Below are positions 25,394 to 37,400 of a DNA stretch of 40,659 nucleotides, piece by piece. Every line of letters begins with the position of its first letter. Position 1 is the first letter of the stretch. The position numbers and the translations under genes are program-made. The stretch covers positions 1,489 through 42,147 of the forward strand of contig NZ_BFBX01000058.1 of assembly GCF_003851045.1 (NCBI RefSeq). Direction: 5' to 3'. The notes beneath the pieces are model-generated. The model was not told where the DNA came from, ran no database searches, and saw only the letters and a list, made by a program, of their open reading frames with translations. Origin of the DNA: Paenibacillus sp. 598K. GTDB taxonomy: Bacteria; Bacillota; Bacilli; Paenibacillales; Paenibacillaceae.

Positions 25394-26850
25394 AAAAAAT
25401 GATGACGGTTACAAGTATGATGCTCGCCGGTGCGCTGCTATTGTCGGCCTGCGCGTCGAATGGGAATACCAATACTGGCGGCACCGCCAGCACGAACGGC
25501 GCAGCGGAGTCTTCCTCCGAGGGCGGCAAGGAGGCGGCATCTAATCCGCAGACGTTGACTGTCTCTTACAATCAAGGCGAATTCTCGTGGCCGGTGTATG
25601 AGCAGTTGGCTGCAGCTTTCAAGGAGCGCACCGGGCATACGGTGAAGTTCAATTATGTGCCTGCTCAGGAGTACGACAATTGGGTGCAGACCCAATTCAT
25701 CGGCGGCACCGAGCCCGATGTCATCATGGGCGGCGGCGAGCTGGATCAGAAAAAAGAGTTTTACCGCAACGGCTGGATCGTCGATCTGGAGCCTTATCTC
25801 GATGAGGAGAGTCCGTTCACAGGCCAGCCATGGCGAGCGTCCTTCCAGGACGGCGTGCTCGATTCGGTGCTCGACAAGACGGACAGCGTCGATCCGAAGC
25901 TGTATGGCGCGCCGGATCAGCTGGTGACGGTCAACCTGTATTATAACAAAGCGATCTTCGAGGAGATCGGCGTCAGCGAGCCGCCGGCCAACGTTACCGA
26001 GCTGCTGGAGACGGCCAAAAAAGCCCAGGAGGCCGGGTATATCGGCTTCAGCATCCAAAATTCGATCGACTGGAATCTCGGCTGGTACGCGTCCGACATC
26101 TGGGATGCGCTGTGGCGCTCGAGTCTGGATGAGCTCGATCTGAACAGCTCCGGCGAGATCGAGACCTCCGAATGGGCCGCTGCGGTCACGGCGGGCAAGA
26201 TTACGGCGCAGTCGCCGCAGCTGCAGGAGTATGCGCGACTGATGAAGGACTTGTCGGGGTACTTCAACACGGGCTTCAACACGGCGAGCTGGGAGTTCGA
26301 AGGTCTGTTCAACGAAGGCAAGTCGGCGATGACGCTTAATGGCAGCTGGTATCCAAACCAGCATCTGCAAGGCAGCTTCGCAGTGGACTATGGCGTTGCG
26401 CCTGTACCGTACCTGGACAACGGATACTCGGAGCTGGGCTATGACAAGGCGCATCACTACCTGATCGGCAGCTCGCCGGCCTTGTCGGTGACCCGATCCG
26501 CCGAGAAAAACGGCAAGCTGGACGCCGCTGTCGACTTCATCCGCTTCTGGACCGCGCCTGACGGCGGTGCCAAAATTCTGGCGGAGGGGCTCTACCAGAT
26601 CCCGGTGGTCAAGGATGTGCAGGTGCCGGATGTGCTGCAGCCGATCGTCGCCGGCTTCGGCAGCGAGCGCCGGTTGACGTTCACAGCTAATAATTTCACA
26701 GCCGAGCAGAAGGATACCTGGTTCAAGGGCCAGCAGGCCTATCTTGACGGCAAGCTGACCGCCGACGAGTGGCTGCAAGGCTTTGTCAAGGATATGGAAA
26801 AGTATGCTGATCAAGCAATTGCCGCCAATCCGGAGTGGAAGCTGCAATGA
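25390..26850 (+). CDS. Sugar ABC transporter substrate-binding lipoprotein, MalE-like
   Basis: Family-1 solute-binding lipoprotein of 486 residues. A short signal peptide ends in the lipobox LLSAC with lipidated Cys21, followed by a Ser/Thr/Asn/Gly-rich tether to about residue 50. Landmarks of the fold are FKERTGHTVKFNYVP, GGTEPDVIMGGGELD, LYYNKAIFEEIGV and GKSAMTLNGSWYPNQ. It is shorter than the LplA-like protein at 3553 and belongs to a different subgroup. The ATG overlaps the LacI stop, with AGGAGTG upstream. It serves the permeases at 26882 and 27773; a mannoside substrate is inferred from the adjacent GH38 gene. Confidence 0.94.
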   Translation: MKKMMTVTSMMLAGALLLSACASNGNTNTGGTASTNGAAESSSEGGKEAASNPQTLTVSYNQGEFSWPVYEQLAAAFKERTGHTVKFNYVPAQEYDNWVQTQFIGGTEPDVIMGGGELDQKKEFYRNGWIVDLEPYLDEESPFTGQPWRASFQDGVLDSVLDKTDSVDPKLYGAPDQLVTVNLYYNKAIFEEIGVSEPPANVTELLETAKKAQEAGYIGFSIQNSIDWNLGWYASDIWDALWRSSLDELDLNSSGEIETSEWAAAVTAGKITAQSPQLQEYARLMKDLSGYFNTGFNTASWEFEGLFNEGKSAMTLNGSWYPNQHLQGSFAVDYGVAPVPYLDNGYSELGYDKAHHYLIGSSPALSVTRSAEKNGKLDAAVDFIRFWTAPDGGAKILAEGLYQIPVVKDVQVPDVLQPIVAGFGSERRLTFTANNFTAEQKDTWFKGQQAYLDGKLTADEWLQGFVKDMEKYADQAIAANPEWKLQ

Positions 26851-26881
26851 TTAATGCCGCTAGCAGAAGGGAAGTGACCGA

Positions 26882-27763
26882 ATGATCAAGGGCAATGCCT
26901 GGTACAGCTATCTTTGCCTCGTCCCGACGTTTGCTTTTATCGGCTTGTTTCTGGTCTACCCTTCCCTTGAAGCCTTTCGCATTTCGTTTTTGGATTGGAA
27001 TATGCGCAATTACATGAATCCTCAATTTATCGGGGTGGACAATTATGTAACGCTGCTCAGCGATCCCGTCTTTCTCCAATCGTTTCTGACGCTTGGCTAT
27101 TTTCTGATCTGGATGCTGATCATCCACCAAGGCGCCTCCATCCTGGGCGCCTACCTGATCTACCTGCTCGGCAATGGCATCGCCGGACGTTTCATGAAGA
27201 CGGCTTTTACGGTGCCGATGGTCATCCCGGGCATGGTACTGACGATGTTCTGGTTGTTTTTCTATGAGCCCAATGCAGGCTTGCTCAACTATATGCTCCA
27301 TTCGATCGGTCTGGGCGACTGGACGCGGGTGTGGCTGGGCGACAGTCAGCTCACCGCGGTCATGGCGATCGTCATGAAGGGCTTCCCGTGGATCAGCGGC
27401 ATGGGGTTCCTCATCTATCTGGCTGGCTTCCAGAGCATCGACGAATCGGTCAAGGAGGCGGCGCAGATCGACGGCGCTTCACGGTGGAAGATCTTCACTC
27501 GCATCGATCTGCCGATGCTGCTGCCGCAGATCCGTCTGACGACGGTGCTCGTGCTGATCGGCGGCATCCAGCAGTTCAGCGATCAATTGATCATGACCAA
27601 GGGCGGTCCGGGCTACGATACGACGGTGCCAGGACTGTTGATGTACAAAAACGCCTTCAATTACGGTCAGCTTGGCCTCGGGTCAGCGATGGGCATCGTG
27701 CTGTTCGTCATCATAATGCTGCTCACCATTATCAATATGCGCTTCATGCGCGACAAGTCTTAG
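26882..27763 (+). CDS. Sugar ABC transporter permease, MalF/UgpA-like
   Basis: Six-span inner-membrane subunit, 293 residues. The EAA loop is KEAAQIDGASRWKIFTRIDLP, followed by MLLPQIRLTTVLVLIGGIQQF and the family landmark MTKGGPGYDT. Spacing of 31 bp from the binding-protein gene and a GAAGGG site support one operon. Confidence 0.94.
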   Translation: MIKGNAWYSYLCLVPTFAFIGLFLVYPSLEAFRISFLDWNMRNYMNPQFIGVDNYVTLLSDPVFLQSFLTLGYFLIWMLIIHQGASILGAYLIYLLGNGIAGRFMKTAFTVPMVIPGMVLTMFWLFFYEPNAGLLNYMLHSIGLGDWTRVWLGDSQLTAVMAIVMKGFPWISGMGFLIYLAGFQSIDESVKEAAQIDGASRWKIFTRIDLPMLLPQIRLTTVLVLIGGIQQFSDQLIMTKGGPGYDTTVPGLLMYKNAFNYGQLGLGSAMGIVLFVIIMLLTIINMRFMRDKS

Positions 27764-27772
27764 GAGGCTGCC

Positions 27773-28597
27773 ATGCGACAACGACAACGAAGGTTCAACG
27801 CCCTCTTGCTCGCCCTGCTTGGCGTGCTGCTGGCTGTAACTATATTTCCGCTGTACTTCATGCTGGTCTCGTCGGTGAAGACCAATTACCAGCTACAGAC
27901 CAATTATTTCGGCCTTACACTGGAGCCGCATTTTGAGCATTACGCCGAGGCGTTCGACAAGGTGAGTGTCTATATCGGCAACTCGATCGTCATCTCCGGC
28001 GTGGCGGCGATCGGCATGATGCTCGTCTCTTGTCTGAGCGCCTATACGTTTGCCAGATTTTTATTTCCGCTGCGCAGCTTGTTGTTCGGACTGATCTTGA
28101 TGTTCCTGATGATCCCGAGTGTACTGACACTCGTGCCGCAGTTCGTGCTGGTAACCAAGCTGGGGCTGATGAACAGCCACTGGGCGGCGATTCTGCCATA
28201 CATCGCGACAGGGCAACTGGTAACCATTTTTGTGCTGCGGACTTTTTTCGAGCAGGTGCCCAAGGAGTTGTTCGAGAGCATGCGCATCGACGGGGCGGGG
28301 GAGCTGCGCACGTTTTTCTCGCTGGTCGTCCCCTTTGCGGTGCCGATCATACTGTCGATGGGCCTGCTTCATGTGCTCAATACGTGGAATGACTTCATCT
28401 GGCCGCTGCTCGTGCTGCCGGACCATGCCAAGATGACGTTGACCGTCGGCTTGTACCGGTTTATGGATCAGCAGCAGATCTTGTATGGCCAGATGTTCGC
28501 GGGCATGACGCTTGGTTCGCTGCCGCTCATGCTGTTGTTCGGATTAACGATGCGTTACTTCGTCCAGGGGATGACCTCGGGCGCGATCAAGGCTTAA
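27773..28597 (+). CDS. Sugar ABC transporter permease, MalG-like
   Basis: Second permease of this importer, 274 residues, six spans. The EAA loop is ESMRIDGAGELRTFFSLVVP, and the C-terminus MRYFVQGMTSGAIKA is typical of MalG-like subunits. AGGAGG begins at the upstream stop codon, five nt before the ATG. The GH38 gene follows after 25 bp. Confidence 0.94.
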   Translation: MRQRQRRFNALLLALLGVLLAVTIFPLYFMLVSSVKTNYQLQTNYFGLTLEPHFEHYAEAFDKVSVYIGNSIVISGVAAIGMMLVSCLSAYTFARFLFPLRSLLFGLILMFLMIPSVLTLVPQFVLVTKLGLMNSHWAAILPYIATGQLVTIFVLRTFFEQVPKELFESMRIDGAGELRTFFSLVVPFAVPIILSMGLLHVLNTWNDFIWPLLVLPDHAKMTLTVGLYRFMDQQQILYGQMFAGMTLGSLPLMLLFGLTMRYFVQGMTSGAIKA

Positions 28598-28622
28598 CGA
28601 GTCGGAAGGAGAGGTACGAAAG

Positions 28623-31364
28623 TTGAACAAGCTGAAGCAATTGCATCTCGTATCGCATACGCACTGGGATCGGGAATGGTATCTGCCAATGGAGGTATTC
28701 CGCTATCGGCTGGTCGGTCTGCTCGACCGACTGTTGACGACGATGGAGGAGGATGAGGCGTATGTCTTCCATCTCGATGGGCAGGCGATCATCCTGAGCG
28801 ACTACGCGGCGATCCGACCTGAGCGGATGGATGCGCTCCGGGGGCTCGTACGCAGCGGTCGGCTGGCCATCGGGCCATGGTATGTGCTGATGGATGAATA
28901 TCTGGTCAGCGGCGAAGCGCTCATCCGCAATCTGGAGGAGGGAGCGCGTCAGTGCGAGCCGTTCGGCGAACCGATCAAGCTCGGCTACTTGCCCGATCTG
29001 TTCGGCCACATCACCCAGATGCCCCAGCTGCTGCGGCAGTTCGGCATGGAGCGGGCGGTCGTCTGGCGCGGCTTGAACGGGACGCCGGAGGAGACGCCGT
29101 CCTCCTTTGTCTGGGAGTCGCCGAGCGGCGATCAGATCTACACGATCCATCTACCGGCTCGCTACGGGTACACCAGCGCCATGGAGCTGCCGCTGGACCC
29201 GGCGTCGGCCGCTGTACGCATCCGGGAGCTGGCGGGGGAGATCGGACGTTACGCGCACACCGGCCATGCGTTGCTGATGAATGGCTTCGATCATATGGAG
29301 CCGCAGCGCAATCTGCGAGCGATCATCGAGCATTGGAACCGCACAGAGCAGGTGCCGTTGGCGCAGACATCGATCATGGCCTATATCGATGCCGATCAGG
29401 CTGAGCTGGCTGAGCGTCCCGTGCGGAGGGGAGAGCTCCGCCGCACCAACCATGTGCCGGGAGCGAGGATCAATGCAATCCTGCCCAATGTGCTGTCGTC
29501 CCGCGTCTATCTGAAGCTGCAAAATGCCGAGGCCCAGACGCGTCTGGAGAAGCGAGTCGAGCCGCTGCAGGCGCTCTTGTCCGCGCTTGGCGGTGTGACG
29601 GACGAGCCGTTCGTCCGGTTGGCGTGGCGGCATGTGCTGGACAATCATCCGCATGACAGCATCTGCGGCTGCAGCATCGACGAGGTGCATGAGGAGATGG
29701 AGCTGCGCTATGCGAAGGCGCGACAGATCTCGGAGCAGCTGGAGTTGGAGGCGCTGCAGCGGCTGGGCGGACGCCATAGCCGGGCCTGGATGGGGGAGCG
29801 GGCGATCCCGGTCTATGTGTTCAACAGCCTGCCGTGGCGCCGCGATGCGCTGGTCGAGCTCGAGCTGGATACGGACGATGATCAGCTGTACCGCTCCGTA
29901 CAGCTGCGCGATGTCGATGGCGTCCTCACCGTCGGGGAGATCATCGCCATGGAGCGCATCTGTCCGATCCAGCCTTACTCCGGCCAGTACCCGCTCAGCC
30001 GCCCCGAGACGAACCGCTACAGAGTGAAGGCGCTGCTGCGCGATCTGCCGGCGCTGGGCGGCAGGCTGCTGGCGGCGGAGCTGCGCGTCGAGCCGCATCT
30101 GGATGCACTGCCGCAGCAGACGCCTGGACGTAGCATTACGAATGGGATCGTGCGGTTGACGGTAGAGGCGGACGGCTCGATCACTTACGAGGATCTGACG
30201 GACGGTCGTCGCTGGAGCGGGCTGCACCTCTTCGAGGAGGGCGGAGATGTCGGCGACGGCTATTCGTACTCCCAGCCGCTGCTCGATGAGCGTTATCTAT
30301 CCGGCGCTCCGTCGCGCATCAGCAGCCGTCAGGACGGGTTCGGCTGGTCGGAGCTGACGGCCGAGTATACGCTGCAGGTGCCGCGCGAGGCTGGCGCGGA
30401 CGGACGCAGGCGATCCGGCGACAGCGCGGAGATGCGTATCGTGACGACGATCGAGCTGGCGGCGGGCAGCCGCACGGCGGTCTTCCGTACCGAGCTGCAT
30501 AACAACGTCCGCGATCATCGGGTCCGCCTGCTCTTCCGTCTGCCGAAGCTGGCAGCGCCGGTAGCGGCAGGCTCGGCATTCGACATCGTGAGTCGTCCGG
30601 ATCGTCCGCAGCAGCCGTCGCCGGACGTCTGGTTCGAGAATGAGCCGACGACCTTTCCGTTCCAACAGTTTCTCTATGTGGACGGGCCGGAGGGTCGAGC
30701 CGTCTTCACGGCGAACGGTCTGCATGAGTACGAGTGGATTCCCGGCGAGCAGGGCGGCGCAGGCACGCTGGCAATTACGCTGCTGCGCGCAGTCTCGCAT
30801 ATGGCAGCGGCGGAGCGGGGGATGCAGACGACCAATCGGCCGGGACCGGGGCTGCGGGCAGAGGGCGCGCAGTGTCTGCGGACGCTCGTCTACACCTACA
30901 GCCTGACGATGCCTGGACTGGACAGCGGCGTCGCGCCTTGGCGGATCGCTGATGAGCAAGCGGTGGCGCCGCTCGTCTGCACGCTCGTCGAGTCGACAGT
31001 CGCTGAGGCGGGGATAGACGCAGCTGCTGGTGCGGGCCTGAATGTCGCTGCCCTGGAGGAGGACGCGCGGATGGCAGGCAGCGACTGGCTCTCCATCGAC
31101 GCCGATCTCGTCCAGGCGACCTCGCTGCGTCCGCTACCCGAGCCGGATCGCCACGGCGTCGCGCTGCGTCTGGCCAATCTGAGCGAGCAGCCGGTCTGCG
31201 CCTCGATCCGCACAAGACTGCCCGTGACGGACGCTTATGCGGGCATGGCTGATGGTCGCCGCCTGGAGCAGCTGACGATCGCGGACGCAGCGGAGGGCAT
31301 CGAGATCGCCATCCGGCTCGAGCCCAAGCGGTTCGTTACCTGCTATCTGGAGTGGAAGCGCTAA
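28623..31364 (+). CDS. Alpha-mannosidase, glycoside hydrolase family 38
   Basis: Zinc-dependent retaining alpha-mannosidase of 913 residues, similar to MngB-type mannosylglycerate hydrolases and bacterial alpha-mannosidases, with no signal peptide and so probably cytoplasmic. HTHWDREW near the N-terminus supplies two metal ligands. YLPDLFGHITQMPQLL carries the nucleophile Asp125. HPHDSICGCSIDEVHEEM (from His342) is the third conserved block. The C-terminal half is the usual beta-sandwich region. The start is TTG at 28623 with AGGAGAGG 8 nt upstream; the rarer start codon may lower its yield relative to the transporter. It is expected to release mannose from fragments brought in by the importer encoded just before it. 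Confidence 0.93.
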   Translation: MNKLKQLHLVSHTHWDREWYLPMEVFRYRLVGLLDRLLTTMEEDEAYVFHLDGQAIILSDYAAIRPERMDALRGLVRSGRLAIGPWYVLMDEYLVSGEALIRNLEEGARQCEPFGEPIKLGYLPDLFGHITQMPQLLRQFGMERAVVWRGLNGTPEETPSSFVWESPSGDQIYTIHLPARYGYTSAMELPLDPASAAVRIRELAGEIGRYAHTGHALLMNGFDHMEPQRNLRAIIEHWNRTEQVPLAQTSIMAYIDADQAELAERPVRRGELRRTNHVPGARINAILPNVLSSRVYLKLQNAEAQTRLEKRVEPLQALLSALGGVTDEPFVRLAWRHVLDNHPHDSICGCSIDEVHEEMELRYAKARQISEQLELEALQRLGGRHSRAWMGERAIPVYVFNSLPWRRDALVELELDTDDDQLYRSVQLRDVDGVLTVGEIIAMERICPIQPYSGQYPLSRPETNRYRVKALLRDLPALGGRLLAAELRVEPHLDALPQQTPGRSITNGIVRLTVEADGSITYEDLTDGRRWSGLHLFEEGGDVGDGYSYSQPLLDERYLSGAPSRISSRQDGFGWSELTAEYTLQVPREAGADGRRRSGDSAEMRIVTTIELAAGSRTAVFRTELHNNVRDHRVRLLFRLPKLAAPVAAGSAFDIVSRPDRPQQPSPDVWFENEPTTFPFQQFLYVDGPEGRAVFTANGLHEYEWIPGEQGGAGTLAITLLRAVSHMAAAERGMQTTNRPGPGLRAEGAQCLRTLVYTYSLTMPGLDSGVAPWRIADEQAVAPLVCTLVESTVAEAGIDAAAGAGLNVAALEEDARMAGSDWLSIDADLVQATSLRPLPEPDRHGVALRLANLSEQPVCASIRTRLPVTDAYAGMADGRRLEQLTIADAAEGIEIAIRLEPKRFVTCYLEWKR

Positions 31365-31398
31365 TACCGACAGACGATGATTGATGATCCGACTATTG

Positions 31399-31418
31399 GC
31401 GACGCCCGAGAGCGTCGC
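31399..31418 (+). other. mRNA hairpin just before the SLH gene's ribosome-binding site
   Basis: GCGACGC (31399-31405) and GCGTCGC (31412-31418) form a perfect 7-bp stem with a six-nt loop. It ends one base before AGGGAGG of the next gene. There is no T-run, so it is more likely a processing or stability element than a terminator. Confidence 0.35.
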
Positions 31419-31432
31419 AGGGAGGCATACTT

Positions 31433-34400
31433 GTGAAGAGAATATGGCTATCCTTATTCATCCTCGTCTTGGCGACCGTACAGCTGGCTGCGCCGGCAGG
31501 CGCGACGCAGACGGATCGGGCCGATCGCCCGATCTCGTCCGGCGACGCGTCGGCGCATTGGGCTGCCGCTGTGCTGGACAAATGGCAAGGCTACGGTATC
31601 CTGCAGGGGTACGCAAACGGCGAGCTCAAGCCGAATCGCGAGCTGACGCGGGCGGAATTTGCCGTGCTGCTCGACCGAACCTTTAGTTATCGGGACCAGT
31701 CGTCCGCGCAATTCGCGGACGTGACCCCGGGGGCATGGTACGCCGAGGCTGTCGCTCGACTGCGAGCGGCGGGCGTATTGGCCGGCGACGGCAACGGCCG
31801 CTTGTGGCCGCAGCGTCCGATCAGCCGCGAGGAGGCAGCCAAGCTGATCGCCATCTCGTTCGGCATCGAGCCGCTCGCTGAAGAGGCGGAGTCGCCGTTT
31901 GGCGACGAAGCGGAGATCGCTGCCTGGAGCCGCGGATACGTGGAGGCACTGCATGCGCTGGGCTTCATCCAAGGCCGCGCGGACGGCCGCTTCGAGCCCA
32001 AGGGTCGACTGACACGGGCCGAGGCGGTACAGATGATGGACAATATCGTGCCCACGATTGCAGGCGCAGGCTCCAAGCTGCCTCCGGTCGTATCGGGCGG
32101 GTTGCTCGTCAACGCCGCGCCGCTGCTGTTCGAGGATACGGTTATGGAGGATGATCTGTACCTGGCACCCGGGACTGCAGGAGAGCTGCTGCAGCTGCGC
32201 GGCACGCGTGTCGAAGGCACGCTGAGAGCGATGGCCGGGCCGTCGGGCATGCTGGAGGCCGAGCAGTCGAGCCTGGCAAGTCTCCTCATCACGGCCCCGC
32301 AGATGCGTGTGCGGCTGGTCGACTCGACGGCCGAGCTGATCCGTGTCGCGCCGCAAGGCGGAGAGAGCGTGATCGATCTCGACGAGCATAGCCGGGCAGC
32401 GCTGGTCGTCCTGGACGCGCCAGCGCGATTGTCCGGCTCCGGCGAGGTGGCGGAGCTCGTCATCTCCTCGCCCGGTGTCACGGTAGCGCGGCATACCGGT
32501 CGCATCGTGATCATCGAGGGGATCGAAGCGACGATCGCGGGCAAGTCTGTGACAGGCACAGGACAAGCGATCATGCCTCCAGCGTCGTCGTCCTCAGAGG
32601 CAGGCTATAATGGGGGCGCAGGCTCGTGGATGCCGTCCGCGCCGCAGCCGTCGGCCGAGCGGCGACAGGCTGTCGTCGACTTCGGCGATGCGCCCTCAGA
32701 GGCCACGCATCATGTCATGCAGCAAGGGGCCGGCGGCATCGCGCAGCTGAGCACGCAGGTCGGCGCTTTGAGCGATGGCTATACCGTCCGTTACTTCGAG
32801 GGGATAGGAGCCGGCCTCTCGCTGACGATCAGCGATCTGCCGCCGTTCAAGCCGGTGACGCTGGAGATCGAGGAGATCCATCAGCGACAGGCCGGGACGA
32901 TCGCCTATACGATCGAGGCCGATGGCGAGGCCGTTTACTTCCGTACCTATAATGAAGCCTCCGAAGGACCCAACCATTACTTTGTTGAGCTTGATGGGGA
33001 GACCGTCGGCAGCGACGGCGAGGTGCAGTTGACCTTTAGCGGCGTCTCCGACACCCGCGTGAATCTGAACCGGCTGTGGGCGCATAGCGAGTTCGAGGCT
33101 TGGCTGGCGACGGAGGGCTTCCAGGAGAAGATGACCGTCGGCTTGTTCCAGCCGCAGCTGGCGTGGGACGATTATGAGGCCGATCTGACCGTCCTCGAGG
33201 GGATCCGCGCCCGGTATGGGGGGCTGGATATGTACGAGATCGGACTCGGCTTCGATATCTACTACATGATCTGGAGCGAGGGCGAGATGCGGCAGCGGCT
33301 CGACTACCTGTTGCGTCTGTCTCGCGATGTCGGACTGCCGCTCCATCTCAGTCTCAACTCGTGGTGGGGCGGTACGCCCGACGGTCTGGATGGTCTGGGC
33401 GGCAGTTGGAAGGATGTGACCTACAATCAGGTCGTCTATGACCCGCTCGATGTCGACGGGCGCGGCCACTGGAAGCTGTCGACGCCCAACATCTGGAGCA
33501 ATACGCCGTGGCTGTCGATGAACAATGCGCATTACAATGAGGTGCGGGCGGAGAAGCTGAAGGCTGTCACCCGCTATATCTCCGAGCTGACGGCTCGGAT
33601 GCAGGCTGCGGGCGATACGGTGCCGCCGACGGTCGTCTTCACGGAGAATGAGCCGCTCTACTGGCCCTTCTACGCGTTCAACCCGTCGACTGACGGAACC
33701 GGCGACTACGGTCCGCAGGTAATCGCTGACGCAGCAGCCGACGGCATCCTCCTCGATCCAACGGACGGGCTGTCGCGCGAGGAGCGCATTTGGCTGGCTG
33801 ACAATCTGACCGCGTATATCGGCCAAGTCGGCGACGCGATAGCGACGGGGTATCGTTACAATGCGACGGTGATCGCCGATGGCCAGACGATGAAGCCAAG
33901 CTACCAACTCGTAGAGAATGCGTATACGCACATGTTCCCGACGCCGATCTTCCCGCTGCGCGACGAGCGCCGCTCCGCCTGGGAGGCGCATATGGTCGAG
34001 CCGATCCGGTTCGGCGGCGAGTGGGAGGGCCATCTGGATGATCGTTATCTGGACTATATCGCAGCGCGCGGACGATTCGCCGACGTCAACGCCGAGCGCG
34101 GCTCGATGCTTGACTTTGCCGTCTTGGGTCAGGCTTATGCATATGGTGCAGACCATGTCACGATCTACAACTATCGGCCGGGTGACGAGGTACTGGTGCA
34201 GGAGCAGGACGGACAGCAGGATGAGCGCTACGTTCGGCCTGCGCATGAGACGCTCTTGCACAGCTATACCTTCGACGACGCGTCCTCCCTGACGCCGGGA
34301 GGGCTGCTGGTCGAGGCGGTGGGGGTAAGACGCGGCCCGCTCAATGAGCATCAGGTCCTCAGTCCGGATAACGGCAGCGCGGCCGGAGGTTATGTAACCT

Positions 34401-37400
34401 TCCGTGTCGACCGCGGAGGCGCACCGCTCTCCCACGGCTTGACGCTGCAGCTGTCCGGTCGCAGTCTAACCCATCTGAACAGCGGCAGCCGCATCGAGGT
34501 GTGGGCAGGCTCCGCCCTCGATGAGTTGGAGCTGGTGCAGACGCTGCGAGACTTCCATGCGGAGACGATCGATCTGGGCGAGGCGATCGATCGCAGCAGC
34601 GACGTCGCCTATATCCGGGTCCGCCTGTACGCCGTCTCGCTGCCGGACGAGCTGCTGGATTGGTCGGCGATCGATGCCGTACAGATCTATGAGCCCTGGT
34701 CGATGCGTCCGGGGGCGGCGGACGGACGCGAGTACAGCTATGATGAGATGCGGGAGCGCTACCTGTGGATTACGCGTCGAGCCGACATCGAGCGTATGCT
34801 CACCCGATTCCAGCAGCAGGCGAGTGAGCCGACGCAGATGACGAAGTATACGGAGATGAAGAAGTTGTACGAGCAGGGACGTTACAAGAGCGCTTATGAA
34901 GCCTTGACTGCGGCGATGTCGGAGCTGCTCCCTGCCAAGTTCGTGGTACGGGGCGCCGGGACGCTGGGCGACTACCCGCTGCAGCTGGATAGCGGCGATC
35001 CCGGAGTCACGGTGCAGGCTACGCTCTTGCAGGCAAGCGGCACGTACCGTCTCTCGCTGCAATCCGAGACGGATATGGAGGTAGAGCTGAGCGTGCTCCA
35101 GCCTGTCGCTTCGCATTATAAGGCGCGAGCGGTCGAGCCGGGCGGTTCGATCTATGAGATCTCGCCTGCGCAGGCTGGGGAGTCTGGGGCGATGCCGGTC
35201 ATCGACGGCCGCGTGAGCTTCACATTAACAGCCGTCGCGGCCTATGCCAAGAACTATCCCGATATACTGGAAGCGAGATTGTACAAGAAGGGCAGCGGCG
35301 AGCAGGAAGGCTACATCCGTATCCAGTCCCATGATCCGGCGATCGGCGAATACGTCAATTCGATCCAGCTCAAGCTGGCGGAGACACTGACAGTGCGGCG
35401 CGGACCGGCGGGAGCCCCGTCCGGGGAGATGCTCAAGGTGCCGCTCTCGCTGCTGGAGCATGGCGATCTGGTGAGGCTGGAGCTCAATGCACAGGATGAG
35501 ATCGTATCGATCGAAGCCTGCTATGGCCGGATTACGGGAACGGTGACGGCTGTCGAGCCGATCTCGATTCGCGGTCAACTGAGCAATGCATTCGTCGAGC
35601 TCCAGGACGATGGCGGGGCCAGCCATCGGTTCGAGCTGGGGGCGGAGACGAAGCTGGCTGTGGCGAGCGCAACAGGGATGTCGATCTACACGGCGGATGT
35701 CGAGGATCTGGGGATCGAGGTCGGCGACCGACTGAGCGTGCACTATAGCCCTTATACGTTCCCGGGAAGAGCGCCGCGAGCGTTGTCCTTGTACGAGACG
35801 TATGATGCGCTCGTCGAGGAGACCTTCGAGGATGCGGACGAGAGCTGGCGAGCGCGGGCGCACAGCGTGACCAACCTGAGCGCAGTGTCGCTCGACGGCA
35901 ACTACAGGGACAAGGTGCTGCGTCCCGAGCAGAGCGCTGCGCCCGGAGAGATCGTCTGGCGCATCGAGCGCGACTCGCCGTCGGAGCAGCTGATCGTCGA
36001 GTACAGCGGTCGCGCGATTATGGGCAATCCTGCCCAGCAGCGAGTCGCCTGGTATGTGAGCGGCGATCAGGCGACATGGACCGAGGTGGGACAGATCGAG
36101 CCAGGAGCCAACGAGGGCAACTTTACGTTGAGCCGGACGATCGACGTGACCGAACAGACAGCAGGCTGGAGTGTCGTCTATATCAAGAGCGAGCTGCGCA
36201 CGACGGTAGCTGATACCTGGGCTTCGCTCAACGACGTAGTCATCAAGCGTCGGGCGCCGCAGCGGTCGCTCGCCACTGCCACGCTGGAGCTGGATGAACC
36301 GACAGTACTGCAGGGACAGCTGCTGCCGCTCCGGATACACGCGAGCTATGACAATAACGAGCCGGTCGCGCTAGCCGAACATGCCGAGATCGCGTATACT
36401 GTGGGCATTGACGGCGTACTGGAGTGGACGGCCGAGGGGATCCGGGCCGCTCGGCCGGGAACGGCGACGATCGTCGCTTATGTCCGCGTCGATGGCCGCA
36501 TCGTCGCTACGGCTCCGCTGGAGGTCGAGGTCATCGGGATCACGCCTGCCTCTGTCGTCCTAAGCCTGCGAGAGGATATCCTCGGCAGCGACGGCGAGAT
36601 GACGCAAGCGAGCGTCCGGGTCTACAATGACGCGCAGGTGGAGCTGGACCCGGGGCTATTCGAGATCCGCTACACCAGCTCGGACGAGCAGACGGCGTCC
36701 GTCTCGACAGCCGGCGTCGTCACCGGCCACGCTCCGGGCCAGGCGGTCATCGGCGTCCAGGTGGCGCTCGGCGATCAGCTTCTGCAGCAGACGGCGCAGT
36801 TGACCGTAGCGCGCCGGCAGATGCTGCTCGACGAATCGTTTGAGAGCTATGGGGCAGGGCAGATCGACTTTACAGAGCTGGGCGCCTACGAGGTGTATCG
36901 TCTGCAGGTGGAGCCGATGGACGAGCCGACATTCCCGCAGCTGGGACTAAGCGGCCTGTTCGACGGACAGGATGCAGGCTGGCAAGGCAAGCATGACGGC
37001 TACGTCATCTATCGGGCGGATAGCAGCGATCCGGCAGGGTTCCGCCGTCTGTCGCTGGCGTACAGCGGCCGTACGGTTGGAGTCGGAGACTGGCAAGGCG
37101 CATTGCGCTTCTACGCCGGCGCAGCGCCGGACCAGCTCTCCTTTGTCGGCGAGTTGGGCGGCGACGATGCGGGCGACGTGACCAAGCTGCGGACGCTTGA
37201 TCTGAGCGCGGTTGCGCAGGGCTTGTCTACGATCTATGTGAAGATCGAGATCCAGCCCGACCGCTATACGTGGGCGTTCCTGGATCGCCTCCGCCTGACC
37301 GAGTACACGACTTCTACCGAGTCGCTGGCGACTTCGACCTTGCTGGCGGAGAACTTCGCGTCAGGCGACGACTGGATGGATGCCACCGCATCCTATGAGG

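Noticed and set aside
32696..34435. 579-codon minus-strand open frame
   Set aside because: Antisense shadow of the giant SLH gene, without recognisable motifs or a ribosome-binding site.
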